From positions 2,108,001-2,172,000 of the forward strand of contig OX044360.1 of assembly GCA_943846745.1 (NCBI GenBank): DNA of 64,000 bases, given 5' to 3'. The stretch comes from Opacimonas sp002292215 (GTDB taxonomy: Bacteria; Pseudomonadota; Gammaproteobacteria; Enterobacterales; Alteromonadaceae). The position numbers and the translations under genes are program-made. The notes beneath the pieces were generated by a model, which did not search any database, had not been told where the DNA came from, and saw only the letters and a list, made by a program, of their open reading frames with translations. Below, piece after piece: positions 32,032 through 41,475 of this stretch; the first letter of the stretch is position 1; the number at the start of each line of letters is the position of its first letter.

Positions 32032-32613
32032 TTAAAATAATGTAGATTTGGCGATCCATAACACAATAATAATACCGGACAACACTGTCACGGCTTTCCA
32101 TTGATACTGTTGAAACAACGCTTCGGTTTGATCGCCATAACGTAACACTAACCAGGCAATCCCAAAATATCGAATGATCCTCGAAATGGCAATAGCTAAA
32201 ATATATAGACCGATAGGATAGTGACTGACGCCAGCTGCGAGCATTGCTAGTTGCAATGGGATCGGAGCGATGCCAGCCAGAACAATAAACCAAAACCCTT
32301 CTTCATGCATGCGCGTTTGGATCTCGACAAACATGTTTGGATCGTTAAACCAGCTTAGTATCTGTGACGAATAGCTTTCAAAAAACCACATCCCGACAAC
32401 GTACGCAATTAATGCCCCAACAATACAGCCAAGCGTCGCCATAGTCGCAATCCACCACACTTTATCACGGCGAATTTGCGATACGGGGATCAATAAGGTC
32501 TCAATGGGGATCGGTACGATAATCGATTCTAAAAATGAAGCTAGCGTAATACCAGATAGAAAATGCTTTGAATGCGCCCAACGTAGTAGGCGCTTATAGA
32601 GGTTTGCAAACAT
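32032..32613 (-). CDS. YqaA/DedA-like (VTT domain) membrane protein
   Basis: A 193-residue integral membrane protein of the SNARE-associated/VTT superfamily, YqaA subgroup. The family features are FLESIIVPIPIETLLIPVS (re-entrant, proline-containing helix), GCIVGALIAYVVGMWF, and the second half FIVLAGIAPIPLQLAMLAAG with the repeated proline motif. DedA-family proteins help move undecaprenyl phosphate or other lipids across the inner membrane; whether the YqaA group does this is not established. The gene lies 22 bp after the amidohydrolase gene on the same strand and 75 bp before the methyltransferase-like gene. The ribosome-binding site is poor. Confidence 0.85.
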   Translation of the reverse strand: MFANLYKRLLRWAHSKHFLSGITLASFLESIIVPIPIETLLIPVSQIRRDKVWWIATMATLGCIVGALIAYVVGMWFFESYSSQILSWFNDPNMFVEIQTRMHEEGFWFIVLAGIAPIPLQLAMLAAGVSHYPIGLYILAIAISRIIRYFGIAWLVLRYGDQTEALFQQYQWKAVTVLSGIIIVLWIAKSTLF

Positions 32614-32635
32614 CTAAGTTACTTATTCATATACG

Positions 32636-33982
32636 TTATTCATGTTTGGCAATAACACCATCTTTCATTACAAACTGAATGTGCTCTAACAGCGTAATAT
32701 CGGTAAGAGGGTCACCTTTTACCGCTACAATGTCAGCCAGTTTGCCTACAGAAATAGTCCCCAATGAATCCGTGATATTTAATAAATTGGCAGTGTTAGC
32801 CGTTGCGGATAATATCGCTTCTATCGGCGGCATTCCCGCCTCAACCATTAAGCCAAATTCTTGCGCATTATCGCCGTGAGCAGAGACGCCTGAATCAGTG
32901 CCAAAAGCAATGTTAACACCAGCCAAATAAGCGAGTGAAAATGTCTTTTGGATCAAAGGACCTATTGCAGCGGCTTTTGGACGAATAATCTCGGGAAAGT
33001 ATCCATCAATTTTGGCTTTCTCGGCGACAAAGTTACCCGCTAAAATAGTCGGTACGTAATAAGTTCCGTACTCTTTCATCAAATCCATCACCTCGTTGTC
33101 CATGTAAGTACCATGCTCAATTGAGGTTACACCAGCTTTAATCGCACGGATCATGCCTTCTTTACCATGCGCATGTACCGCAACAGTCATACCGTAATCT
33201 TTGGCAGTGGCCACAATCGCATCGAGTTCATCATCCATAAACTGTGGATTTTGTCCATTTTTAGCAACGGATAACACCCCACCTGTGGCCGTAATTTTAA
33301 TCACATCAGCACCATCTTTATAATGTTGACGTACTGCTTGTCGAGATTGGGTAATACCATTTACCACTCCAGCATCAGGTCCTGGATTACCCATTATATG
33401 TTTAGCTAAGCCATTGGTTGGATCGGCATGCCCACCCGTCGTACCGATGGCTTTGGCTGCAGTGTAGATCCGAGGGCCAACCGCCACTCCACGAGCAATC
33501 GCATTACGTAATGCCACGGTTTCATTGTGGGCATCCCCTAAGTTACGCACTGTCGTAAATCCAGCTAGTAAGGTTTTTTGTGCAAAATTGGCCGCATCTA
33601 ACGCATAATCTGCCGCGTTATAGGTCACTTGATTCATGTAAGTCTTAGGATTATGCTCGAATGACAAATGCGTATGCATATCCATCAAGCCGGGCATAAC
33701 CGTGTATTGAGATAAATCAATCAATGTGGCTTCTGCGGGTGGAGTGACCAGCCCGGTTTGCACATCAGTAATCAGATTATCTTCAATCACAATCGTCATA
33801 TTGGAACGTACTTGAGAATCGGTCGCTGTAATAAGCTTGCCGGCATGGATATAAGTTTGCGCATGAGCTGAAAGACTCAAAAAAACGATTAAGAGAAATG
33901 TGAAGAGTGCGTTTACCGTGAATATAGCTGCGTATTTATCTACGTGTTTAGCAATGTATTTAGTGTGCAATGAATGTGTCAT
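32636..33982 (-). CDS. Secreted amidohydrolase (imidazolonepropionase/prolidase-like)
   Basis: A 448-residue metal-dependent hydrolase of the amidohydrolase superfamily with an unusually long N-region (about 25 residues) before a signal-type helix ending SLSAHAQ. Metal ligands are visible: HTH in GLMDMHTHLSFEHN (about residue 100), the lysine/His stretch VAVHAHGKEGMIRA, SIEHGTYMD and finally the aspartate in AFGTDSGVSAHGDN. Close relatives are annotated as Xaa-Pro dipeptidases or imidazolonepropionase-related proteins and hydrolyse dipeptides or cyclic amides. The substrate is unknown here. It may be transcribed with DUF1285/DUF3014 (51-bp gap) and the YqaA gene. Confidence 0.88.
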   Translation of the reverse strand: MTHSLHTKYIAKHVDKYAAIFTVNALFTFLLIVFLSLSAHAQTYIHAGKLITATDSQVRSNMTIVIEDNLITDVQTGLVTPPAEATLIDLSQYTVMPGLMDMHTHLSFEHNPKTYMNQVTYNAADYALDAANFAQKTLLAGFTTVRNLGDAHNETVALRNAIARGVAVGPRIYTAAKAIGTTGGHADPTNGLAKHIMGNPGPDAGVVNGITQSRQAVRQHYKDGADVIKITATGGVLSVAKNGQNPQFMDDELDAIVATAKDYGMTVAVHAHGKEGMIRAIKAGVTSIEHGTYMDNEVMDLMKEYGTYYVPTILAGNFVAEKAKIDGYFPEIIRPKAAAIGPLIQKTFSLAYLAGVNIAFGTDSGVSAHGDNAQEFGLMVEAGMPPIEAILSATANTANLLNITDSLGTISVGKLADIVAVKGDPLTDITLLEHIQFVMKDGVIAKHE

Positions 33983-34033
33983 GTGGATCCCTTGCTATGC
34001 TGTTATTGTTATCGTGTATTTTATAGGGTATTA

Positions 34034-34567
34034 CTACTCGACAACCGGTCCAAAATCAGCGCAATAATCGCCAGATTGCAACCAAGCGCGCTCGGCTTTA
34101 ATGTCGAGTTCAGTAGCTAGCTGATAATACACATTTTGTTGAACTTTTGCCCATAAATTATTACGGATCATAATATAGGGAATGTCACATTGTGATGCTG
34201 CGTTAAAACGCATTTCTAATGGATGCTCAATGCTAATATCGACATGGTCATCACAACTAGTATTCACGCTAATGTAGCCGTTATCTTGACGCTCCCAACT
34301 CACCACTTGCAGCGGTACATCAACCACATTGATTTGGACCTTTTCGACAGGAGTGACCAAAAAATATTGATCGCCTTCACGTTTGAGGACTCTTGAAAAA
34401 AGCCGAACCAACGCCGGACGTTTAATTAGTGAACCGTCATACCACCATTGTCCGGCGGCATCGATTGTTAATGGGATCTCCCCACAAAAAGGTGGGTTCC
34501 ATTTTTCTACAGGCGGATAATCTTGAAGGTCTAGTTTTCCTAGCGAGCCTTGCAGTTGACCTAACAT
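34034..34567 (-). CDS. DUF1285 family protein
   Basis: A 177-residue cytoplasmic protein of the DUF1285 family. The family-defining N-terminal block PPVEKWNPPFCGEIPLTID is followed by GQWWYDGSLIKRPALVRLFS and YFLVTPVEKVQI, and the C-terminal part includes IPYIMIRNNLWAKV. Structures in this family show a small beta-rich fold; no function is known. It starts one base after the DUF3014 gene ends, so the two are almost certainly co-translated. This pairing is common in Alteromonadales to my knowledge. Confidence 0.9.
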   Translation of the reverse strand: MLGQLQGSLGKLDLQDYPPVEKWNPPFCGEIPLTIDAAGQWWYDGSLIKRPALVRLFSRVLKREGDQYFLVTPVEKVQINVVDVPLQVVSWERQDNGYISVNTSCDDHVDISIEHPLEMRFNAASQCDIPYIMIRNNLWAKVQQNVYYQLATELDIKAERAWLQSGDYCADFGPVVE

Positions 34568-34568
34568 G

Positions 34569-35474
34569 TTAATTGTTTTCTTCTTGTTTTAGTTCTAGCG
34601 CAGTGCGTAAATCACGCAGCTTCGCTTTAACGATGCGCATGTTATCAGGGCCCATACGGAGCAGTTGTTTCTGAACTGGCAAGAGTGCTTCAAGTTGCGG
34701 GTTAGCAAATTTGTACATTGCGCTATCACTGATGACTGGGATCGGAAGATTAACTGACGGCGTATCTAATAAGCGGTTAATCGCGGAAATCAATGTGTCA
34801 TTAAACTGCGTATTTGGCGCTGAAATTTGCTCAAATTTTGCCAAAATTTGTGGTTCATATTGGGTTAAGACTGCCAACATATCTGCCGTTTCGATTTGTG
34901 CAAAGGTTTGCGCGTAGACATTATAACGAGTGAACGACTCAGGTGTAATAAATTGGCTATCGCCTTTTTTAAAAACTGCAAATTCAGACGACGGAGGAGT
35001 CAGTAGCGATACATTTTCAGGTAATGTGCCTTGTGCAGTATTAGTGATACTCGCTACTAAATTAGCGATAATGGATTCATTGACAATCAACGTGCTCAAC
35101 ATTGGGGCATGTAATGCAGTGATCAAACTTTGTTTAATAGCTTGATCCGTTAAATCTAGCGGTTCAGGTTCAGCTAACTCGATAACAGGTTTGACAAACT
35201 CAACTACCGGATCAAGTTCTTCTATGTTTGCTTCACCTACAGGCGTTACAGCAGTAAATTCTTCTTCAATAATTTGCACTTCAGGTTCGGATTCGCTTAT
35301 GTCTACGGTATTTTGCTCCGGAGTTATAGACGAGACTTCTGGGACAACCGGTGCATCGGATACGTCGACCTCAGGTTCATTAACCGGCCATAGAAGCGCG
35401 AATGCTAATAACACCAATAAAATGGCAACGACAATCAACATAGGTAAGCGAGATGGGGCAGTGACTTGAGTCAT
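34569..35474 (-). CDS. DUF3014 family membrane-anchored protein
   Basis: A 301-residue protein with one N-terminal transmembrane helix (LPMLIVVAILLVLLAFALLW), a long acidic, proline-rich linker (about residues 35-110) and a globular C-terminal domain. That domain matches DUF3014 by RYNVYAQTFAQIETADML, FNDTLISAINRLLDTP, YKFANPQLEALLPVQKQLL and RMGPDNMRIVKAKLRDLR. The topology suggests a periplasmic domain held off the inner membrane by a flexible linker. The function is unknown. It is the first gene of the minus-strand cluster that includes DUF1285. Confidence 0.9.
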   Translation of the reverse strand: MTQVTAPSRLPMLIVVAILLVLLAFALLWPVNEPEVDVSDAPVVPEVSSITPEQNTVDISESEPEVQIIEEEFTAVTPVGEANIEELDPVVEFVKPVIELAEPEPLDLTDQAIKQSLITALHAPMLSTLIVNESIIANLVASITNTAQGTLPENVSLLTPPSSEFAVFKKGDSQFITPESFTRYNVYAQTFAQIETADMLAVLTQYEPQILAKFEQISAPNTQFNDTLISAINRLLDTPSVNLPIPVISDSAMYKFANPQLEALLPVQKQLLRMGPDNMRIVKAKLRDLRTALELKQEENN

Positions 35475-35681
35475 AAACAGTTATTTTCCTAGATAAAATC
35501 AAAGTATATATCATTAAGTGTCATTGTCAGTGGATAAGTTCCAATTAAATACTATCGATTTTTATATGTATATTGCTTGCATTTGGATCTTGTGTGGATC
35601 TTAATGTGCGACAAAATCGTATGATTAATAGTAACAAATACTCTTACGTAACTACGGTTAAATAACCAAAAGGCGAACAGC

Positions 35682-35990
35682 ATGGCAAAATTTTTCTTCG
35701 ATAAGTTTTACAACCAGCCTGTACATATTGAATACTTAGAAGTGCAATCCTTTGAATTAAGTATCTATTTAGTTAAATTAACTGTCGCTGGCGAGACAGG
35801 TTTTGTTTATGGTAAAAATGACAATATCATGCGTTTTAATAGTTCTCAGCATATTCGTGATTGTTTTGCTGCTTGCCAAGTAGACCATGCCATTTTGGTA
35901 CATGATTCACCTTATGAAGAAATGATTGGCAATCCGCCCAAATCATCTGAGACGATGGCAATGCCATTTTCCATGACGCAACCGTATTAA
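35682..35990 (+). CDS. DUF6482 family protein
   Basis: A 102-residue soluble protein of the DUF6482 family (sometimes wrongly annotated as a metal ABC transporter ATPase; it has no Walker motifs). Support is the typical pattern EVQSFELSIYLVKLTVAGE, then FNSSQHIRDCFAACQ and the near C-terminal HDSPYEEMIGN. No enzymatic motif is visible and the function is unknown. AAGG lies about eight to twelve bases before the ATG. It is followed after 60 bp by the GNAT gene, and a common transcript is possible. Confidence 0.75.
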   Translation: MAKFFFDKFYNQPVHIEYLEVQSFELSIYLVKLTVAGETGFVYGKNDNIMRFNSSQHIRDCFAACQVDHAILVHDSPYEEMIGNPPKSSETMAMPFSMTQPY

Positions 35991-36050
35991 CATGCCTTTT
36001 TTGCAGTAATCTGTGGATGAAGACGGACAGACTGAGTAACTTGTATTTTT

Positions 36051-36527
36051 ATGAGCACATTACATTTTATTACCTACGAACAAGCCACGACGGAACAAAA
36101 AGCGACGTTTGCGCAGTTTAACTTGGCATGGATTGAGCAATATTTTGTGATAGAAGCTAAGGATCAATACTCCCTGTCTCACCCATATGAAGCTATTATT
36201 GCGAAAGGGGGGCAAGTGCTATTTGGTATTAATGAGCAAGGTGAATCAGTCATAACTTGCGCATTATTGCTGGAGAGTGATGGGCTGTTTGAACTCTCAA
36301 AAATGGGCATGAAACCATCTGAAAAAGGCCAAGGTTTTGCCGAGCAAATCGTTATTGCTACACTTAAACAAGCACGCAGCATGGGCGCTAATACCGTCTT
36401 TTTAGAGTCCAATCGAATCTTAACTAACGCATTGTATATTTACGAAAAATGCGGATTTAAAGAAGTACCTATGTTACCGTCACCTTACGCTAGAGCTGAT
36501 ATTAGAATGGAATTGACCTTAGGATGA
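36051..36527 (+). CDS. GNAT family N-acetyltransferase
   Basis: A 158-residue acetyltransferase. The acetyl-CoA-binding motif A region is ELSKMGMKPSEKGQGFAEQ, with the GQGFAEQI turn, followed by GANTVFLESNRILTNALYIY and YEKCGFKEVP, the usual motif B. It would transfer acetyl from acetyl-CoA to an amine; the substrate is unknown. Its stop codon overlaps the start of the aldehyde dehydrogenase gene by four bases (ATGA, 36524-36527), so the two are translationally coupled, suggesting roles in one pathway, for example amine or semialdehyde handling (inference). Confidence 0.88.
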   Translation: MSTLHFITYEQATTEQKATFAQFNLAWIEQYFVIEAKDQYSLSHPYEAIIAKGGQVLFGINEQGESVITCALLLESDGLFELSKMGMKPSEKGQGFAEQIVIATLKQARSMGANTVFLESNRILTNALYIYEKCGFKEVPMLPSPYARADIRMELTLG

Positions 36528-37888
36528 GAACTTCAACATTTGATGTATACAATAGTACGACGCATGAATTACTGGCGACGCTACACAATGCGACGGATGC
36601 AGACATTGAAGCCGCGATCAGCAGCGCCACATTACGGTTGCACCAACCGACAACAGGGCAACAACGTCAAGCGATGTTGTTAGCCCTACGTGACCAGATG
36701 GCACAGCATAGCGCTACGTTTGCGACGTTGATCAGCCAAGAATCTGGTAAAACCTATAACGATGCGCTTGCCGAAGTGCATTACGCGAATGGGTATTTAA
36801 CCTGGTTTGCGCAGTTAGCATTATCGCTAGACTCTCCATTTGAAACCAGTGATGGCATTGAACTATGGCGCGAGCCTGTCGGTCTGGTAGGTGCGATTAC
36901 CCCTTGGAATTTTCCCTGCGCGATGATCGTGCGCAAACTCGCGGCAGCGATTGCTGCGGGCTGTCCTTTTGTTGTTAAGCCATCTGAACTTACGCCACTT
37001 AGCGCGCTAAAGATTGCTGAATATACGCAACTTGCTGGCTGGGATGAGGGCTGGTTAGCAATATTACCTAGCGATCAAGCTGCAGCAGTAGGTCATGTGC
37101 TGACCACTGACCCGCGCATTGCTAAATTTACCTTTACCGGATCAACGCGAGTTGGCAAATTGTTGAATGTACAATGTGCAGCATCCCTTAAACGAGTCTC
37201 AATGGAGCTCGGCGGGAATGCTCCTCTATTAGTCATGGCCGACGCTGATGTCGAGCTGGCAGCTAAACATTGCGTGCTAAACAAACAACGTGTCAGTGGA
37301 CAAACCTGTGTCGCCATAAATCGAATCTATGTTGCACAAGAGGTTGCAGAGCAGTTTACCAAAGCATTGCATGTTGCCGTGCAACAATTGCGTGTCGGGG
37401 ATCCGTTAGAGCAGACCACGGATGTGGGACACATGATTCACCTTGATGCGGCAACTAAAATACACGGTATGGTGGAGCAAGCTATCGCACAAGGTGCGGA
37501 TGTAGTGTCTGGTGGTATGCATGTTGCGGGAAGTGCTTTTTATCCACATACGATTTTGACTCATGTACAACATGATGATGATCTAGTGTGTAATGAGATC
37601 TTTGGTCCGCTGTATCCGATCATTACGGTAGCGGGGGATATAGACGAGATGATCCGGTTAGCGAATGATACTCAAGCGGGTTTAGCTGCGTATGTATTTA
37701 GTCAAAACCGCGAGACGTTGAACGAATGCAAAAGGCGCTGTCATTATGGCATGATAGGCTTAAATAGTGCGATTATATCTAATCCAGCCGCTCCCTTTGG
37801 TGGGATTAAGCAATCTGGATTTGGTAGAGAAGGAGGGAGTGTCGGACTCGATGACTTTACTTCCGTAAAATATATCAAGCCCGCTTAG
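36524..37888 (+). CDS. NAD(P)-dependent aldehyde (succinate-semialdehyde-type) dehydrogenase
   Basis: A 454-residue enzyme of the aldehyde dehydrogenase superfamily, nearest to the GabD/Sad succinate-semialdehyde group. It shows PVGLVGAITPWNFPCAMIVR (cofactor domain), FTFTGSTRVGKLL, the catalytic glutamate in VSMELGGNAPLLV (about residue 225) and the nucleophilic cysteine in RVSGQTCVAINR (about residue 262), and ends with the typical PFGGIKQSGFGREGG. It oxidises an aldehyde to its acid using NAD or NADP. It is coupled to the GNAT gene by an ATGA overlap. Without a gabT or other catabolic gene beside it the exact substrate is open. Confidence 0.9.
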   Translation: MRTSTFDVYNSTTHELLATLHNATDADIEAAISSATLRLHQPTTGQQRQAMLLALRDQMAQHSATFATLISQESGKTYNDALAEVHYANGYLTWFAQLALSLDSPFETSDGIELWREPVGLVGAITPWNFPCAMIVRKLAAAIAAGCPFVVKPSELTPLSALKIAEYTQLAGWDEGWLAILPSDQAAAVGHVLTTDPRIAKFTFTGSTRVGKLLNVQCAASLKRVSMELGGNAPLLVMADADVELAAKHCVLNKQRVSGQTCVAINRIYVAQEVAEQFTKALHVAVQQLRVGDPLEQTTDVGHMIHLDAATKIHGMVEQAIAQGADVVSGGMHVAGSAFYPHTILTHVQHDDDLVCNEIFGPLYPIITVAGDIDEMIRLANDTQAGLAAYVFSQNRETLNECKRRCHYGMIGLNSAIISNPAAPFGGIKQSGFGREGGSVGLDDFTSVKYIKPA

Positions 37889-37898
37889 ATAGTGGGCT
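37878..37898. terminator. Hairpin between convergent genes
   Basis: AGCCCGCT (37878-37885) pairs with AGTGGGCT (37891-37898), eight pairs with one G-U, loop of five. It overlaps the aldehyde dehydrogenase stop and lies two bases from the end of the convergent membrane-protein gene. No long T run, so it is a possible bidirectional terminator only. Confidence 0.45.
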
Positions 37899-37899
37899 A

Positions 37900-38250
37900 T
37901 TATGTATAGTGTAAAATAACCTTAATATAAGACATTGCAATATTAGCAATCACACCAAATGCGCTACCAATACCAAAACCAATAAATCCATCTTTGCCAA
38001 GGTACTTGGCAACAGCGCCACCGAACAATCCGCAACCAATCATAGCACCAATTAAAGACGCGGTGCCGAGATCAGAATAAAACATAGCAGACAAAATCGT
38101 AATCGCCATAGCAAAGGTAAGTGGCATCCAAATAGGATTTTTCTTTTTAAATTTGGCATCAATCTCAGCTGACACATCTTGCTCAACCGCTTGTTCTGAC
38201 TCGGCTTTCGCTTGTTGTTTTAATTTTCTATCACTTACTTTCTTGACCAT
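37900..38250 (-). CDS. Small membrane protein of unknown function
   Basis: A 116-residue protein with a charged N-terminal half (residues 1-38, many K, E and Q, probably a short coiled coil) and three hydrophobic segments at about residues 40-58, 64-82 and 90-112. The glycine-rich stretch IGAMIGCGLFGGAVAKYLG and DGFIGFGIGSAFGVI resemble helix-packing motifs. I do not recognise a family. It is the last gene of a minus-strand unit behind the M1 peptidase and DUF6702 genes (38-bp gap), so it may belong with them. Confidence 0.7.
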   Translation of the reverse strand: MVKKVSDRKLKQQAKAESEQAVEQDVSAEIDAKFKKKNPIWMPLTFAMAITILSAMFYSDLGTASLIGAMIGCGLFGGAVAKYLGKDGFIGFGIGSAFGVIANIAMSYIKVILHYT

Positions 38251-38288
38251 GGCGGACTGCTTCCCTTAATACGTTAAAATGCGATAAA

Positions 38289-38807
38289 TTAGTGCGCGTG
38301 AGGTGCAAACTCCACACTCAATAATTCCACATTATCAGCAAATTCAAGCGATTGCACTTGTCCTTTGCCTTCAAAGTTAATTAAGTTATTTTGTTCTGGC
38401 CAAATATCGCGTAACACATCATGGCGCACACTAATTTTACCTATATTCGGAGGTGTTGCTGTTTCTTGGTAAATCCAAAAATGTTGACCTTCCACTTCAA
38501 AACCGACTAGATCCAACGCAAACGCTTGATCTAATTCATCATATAATGCAAAACGCTGAGCGACATACTCCGCGAATTGGGCTTGAGTCTCTGCACTTTT
38601 GATAATATCGGCCGTTTTATCAAATAAGGTTTTTACAGCGTGTTCTGCATCGTGCATATAAACACGATGCATCACTTCAATATTATTGGTGTGAGGATTA
38701 AATAGTACAGTCGTTAAGCCTGATTTTTGCTGGTGTGCAGACACACTACACACCGGCATACTAAGCATTACGAGCAGACATAGCAATAATGTCGTTCGTA
38801 TATTCAT
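38289..38807 (-). CDS. DUF6702 family periplasmic protein
   Basis: A 172-residue secreted protein with a clear signal peptide (LLLCLLVMLSMPVCSVSAHQ). The family features of DUF6702 are the early histidine after cleavage (AHQQKSGLTTVLFNP), IEVMHRVYMHDAEHAV, and the tyrosine/tryptophan-containing segment GQHFWIYQE, with the histidine-ending tail EFAPHAH. Several histidines could bind metal (inference). The gene starts six bases after the M1 peptidase gene ends, and this gene pair recurs in Alteromonadales as far as I recall. Role unknown. Confidence 0.82.
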   Translation of the reverse strand: MNIRTTLLLCLLVMLSMPVCSVSAHQQKSGLTTVLFNPHTNNIEVMHRVYMHDAEHAVKTLFDKTADIIKSAETQAQFAEYVAQRFALYDELDQAFALDLVGFEVEGQHFWIYQETATPPNIGKISVRHDVLRDIWPEQNNLINFEGKGQVQSLEFADNVELLSVEFAPHAH

Positions 38808-38813
38808 TATAGA

Positions 38814-41288
38814 CTAACCTTCATTGTCATCAGATGAACCTTCGTCTTCAGTCGCATCATCATCTTCGGTTTTTAATTCCGTAGTGCTGTCATGCATGAT
38901 GTCACGATAAACCTTGCCACTGCGTGGTTTTGATTTATATGACTCGATACGCGACTTGATGATTTGGCGCGGATAATGGTTATTTTGAGTATCAACATCA
39001 GCCGTTTCCCAACGCGGATCAACCGTTACCGACGCTAACTCTTTGTCAGTAATAATCAGTTTGCTCACCGCTTTAGGAGTACGACGCCAGATCTCTGCAG
39101 GGATACGCATCATATCCGTGCTGCCATCAGTAAACGTCATTTCCAAAATGATTGGCATGACTAAGCCACCGTGGTTAGAAAAATCCATCACGTAGTAATT
39201 TTTATCTTCAGCTACCGCACGCTCAAGGGCTTTACGCTCCCAAGGTTTAAGATCTTTTAAGAATTTTTTGTACGAGTTACGTTCTTTGTTCGTCACCGTA
39301 AAGCGGTCGTTTTCGTCATAGAAATCACTGATGTCAGAAAAACGGTCAACCCATAGCTCTTTACCTTCAGACTTATTGCGTTCATCCGTTAACGATTTTG
39401 GCTTATCGAGCTCTTCTTGACGCTCGCGTGCAAAATCAATATCTGGATCTTGCGTATCTAAACGTAATTGATATACGCGGTCAACCGAGATATCGACATG
39501 ATCCGTCGTGTAGAACCAACCACGCCAGAACCAATCAAGATCAACACCTGACGCTTCTTCCATCGTACGGAAAAAATCCGACGGAGTAGGGCGTTTATAC
39601 ATCCAACGCTGTGCGTATTCTTTAAAAGCAAAATCAAACAGTTCACGACCTAAAATTGTTTCACGTAAAATATTTAATGCAGCAGCAGGCTTAGTATAGG
39701 CATTAGGACCTAAACGTAAAACTGAATCAGACTGCGTCATGATTGGCACTTGCACGCTGGATTTCATGTAACCGGTAATATCACGCGGCTCAACACCCCA
39801 AGGGATAGTAGGATCCCATTCACGGCCTGCAACACCATCTAAAAAGCTGTTTAATCCTTCATCCATCCAGGTCCACTGACGCTCGTCAGAGTTGACGATC
39901 ATTGGGAAGTAAATATGACCGACTTCGTGGATAACAACGCCAATTAGGAAACGTTTTTCAGCTTGAGAATACGTGCGTGACCCATCATCTTGTAACTCAG
40001 TACGTGGGCCGTTAAACGTGATCATTGGGTATTCCATTCCGCCAACCGGTCCATTGACTGATTGCGCTACGGGATACGGATAATCAAACGAGAAACGAGT
40101 GTACACATCCATTGTGTGGATAATCGATTCAGTGGAATATTTTTTCCATAAATCGCCACCTTCTTTCGGGAAAAATGACATCGCCATAACTACTGGCATG
40201 ACATCGCCACCTTGCTGATAACCGCGTGCATCCCACATAAATTTACGAGAGGATGCCCATGCGAAATCACGCACGTTTTTAGCCGTAAAGCGCCATGTTT
40301 TGCTGTCTGAAGTACCAGCTTTTTCGTTTTCTAGCGCTTCTTCTTCGGTCACAACAAAAACGGTACGTTCAGCTGTCTTTGCTTGATCTAAACGACGTTG
40401 TTGTTCTTCCGTTAAGACATCTTTCGGGTTTTGTAGTACACCAGTAGCAGAAACAATGTGATCCGCAGGAACCGTCAATGACACATCGTAGTTACCAAAT
40501 TCTAAGGTAAACTCACCACGACCAATAAACTCTTTATTGGTCCAAGCTTCATAGTCAGTATAGGCTGCTAAACGCGGGAACCATTGTGCCAATAAGAAAA
40601 TATCATTGCCGCCTTCACGCGCATCATCAGGAAAGTGCTCATAACCTGCACGAGCTGATACGGCATCTTCTTCAACAATGTTAAAGGCAAAATCCATAGT
40701 AAAGCGAGTACGCTCACCCGATTTAAGCGGAGTCAGTAAATCGACACGCATAAGTGTACCGACGGTCGTATAGCTTAATGCATTGCCTAAACCATCAACC
40801 ACTCGGCTAATGGTATAACCCAGCTCGGTATCATCGACAAACTGCTGACGACGTAGCGCACTTAAAGAAATCTGTGCAGGTTCGTCATCGGAAATGCTTT
40901 TGGTGCCTGGGCCACGGTTGCCAATCCCACCAAATGTGGTGGTAAGCGCTGACATAGAATCATCTTTAAATTTGTTTTGGTCAAGCTGCACCCACAAGTA
41001 CTTCAACGTATCTGGAGAGTTGTTGTAATACGTGATGTCTTGAGTCGCTTCTAGACGACGCTGATCTTCAATTAAGCGTGCGGCAATCGTATAGTCGACT
41101 TGCTGTTGCCAATATTGATGGCCTGGTTCACCGGCAGCATTACGATAGACGTTAGGTGTAGGCAATACTTCATCAAGTTGACGGAATTTATCTTCAAAAT
41201 TGCCTTTAGTTTGCTTGATAGCATCAGCATGAAGAGTACTGATTGGGAGTAACGTAAGTGCACATAATGCAAGTAAGATACGACGCAT
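38814..41288 (-). CDS. M1 family metallopeptidase, periplasmic
   Basis: An 824-residue protein with signal peptide MRRILLALCALTLLPISTLH and an aminopeptidase core. The zinc site HEVGHIYFPMIVNSDE is near residue 452, with WMDEGLNSFLDG giving the third ligand; GGMEYPMITF takes the place of the GxMEN substrate-binding motif. The N-terminal beta domain and the long C-terminal extension beyond residue 600, ending in an acidic tail (TEDDDATEDEGSSDDNEG), set it apart from classic PepN. It probably degrades peptides in the periplasm. It heads a three-gene unit with DUF6702 and a small membrane protein. It is the second M1 enzyme in this window but from a different branch than the lipoprotein at 24-25 kb. 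Confidence 0.88.
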   Translation of the reverse strand: MRRILLALCALTLLPISTLHADAIKQTKGNFEDKFRQLDEVLPTPNVYRNAAGEPGHQYWQQQVDYTIAARLIEDQRRLEATQDITYYNNSPDTLKYLWVQLDQNKFKDDSMSALTTTFGGIGNRGPGTKSISDDEPAQISLSALRRQQFVDDTELGYTISRVVDGLGNALSYTTVGTLMRVDLLTPLKSGERTRFTMDFAFNIVEEDAVSARAGYEHFPDDAREGGNDIFLLAQWFPRLAAYTDYEAWTNKEFIGRGEFTLEFGNYDVSLTVPADHIVSATGVLQNPKDVLTEEQQRRLDQAKTAERTVFVVTEEEALENEKAGTSDSKTWRFTAKNVRDFAWASSRKFMWDARGYQQGGDVMPVVMAMSFFPKEGGDLWKKYSTESIIHTMDVYTRFSFDYPYPVAQSVNGPVGGMEYPMITFNGPRTELQDDGSRTYSQAEKRFLIGVVIHEVGHIYFPMIVNSDERQWTWMDEGLNSFLDGVAGREWDPTIPWGVEPRDITGYMKSSVQVPIMTQSDSVLRLGPNAYTKPAAALNILRETILGRELFDFAFKEYAQRWMYKRPTPSDFFRTMEEASGVDLDWFWRGWFYTTDHVDISVDRVYQLRLDTQDPDIDFARERQEELDKPKSLTDERNKSEGKELWVDRFSDISDFYDENDRFTVTNKERNSYKKFLKDLKPWERKALERAVAEDKNYYVMDFSNHGGLVMPIILEMTFTDGSTDMMRIPAEIWRRTPKAVSKLIITDKELASVTVDPRWETADVDTQNNHYPRQIIKSRIESYKSKPRSGKVYRDIMHDSTTELKTEDDDATEDEGSSDDNEG

Positions 41289-41475
41289 TTAATGATTCCT
41301 ATTTGTAAGGTTGATATAATTTTAAGGCATATATCATACTCTAATTTTTTAAAAAGGGGAAAAAAGGAATGAAAATAGCCTAATATAGCGGGTGGTCTAG
41401 GTTGTTTATTGTTGTAAATACCGTATTCTTACACTATCTAATTTTATGATTATTAACCCTTTTCTGAAGAAAATT

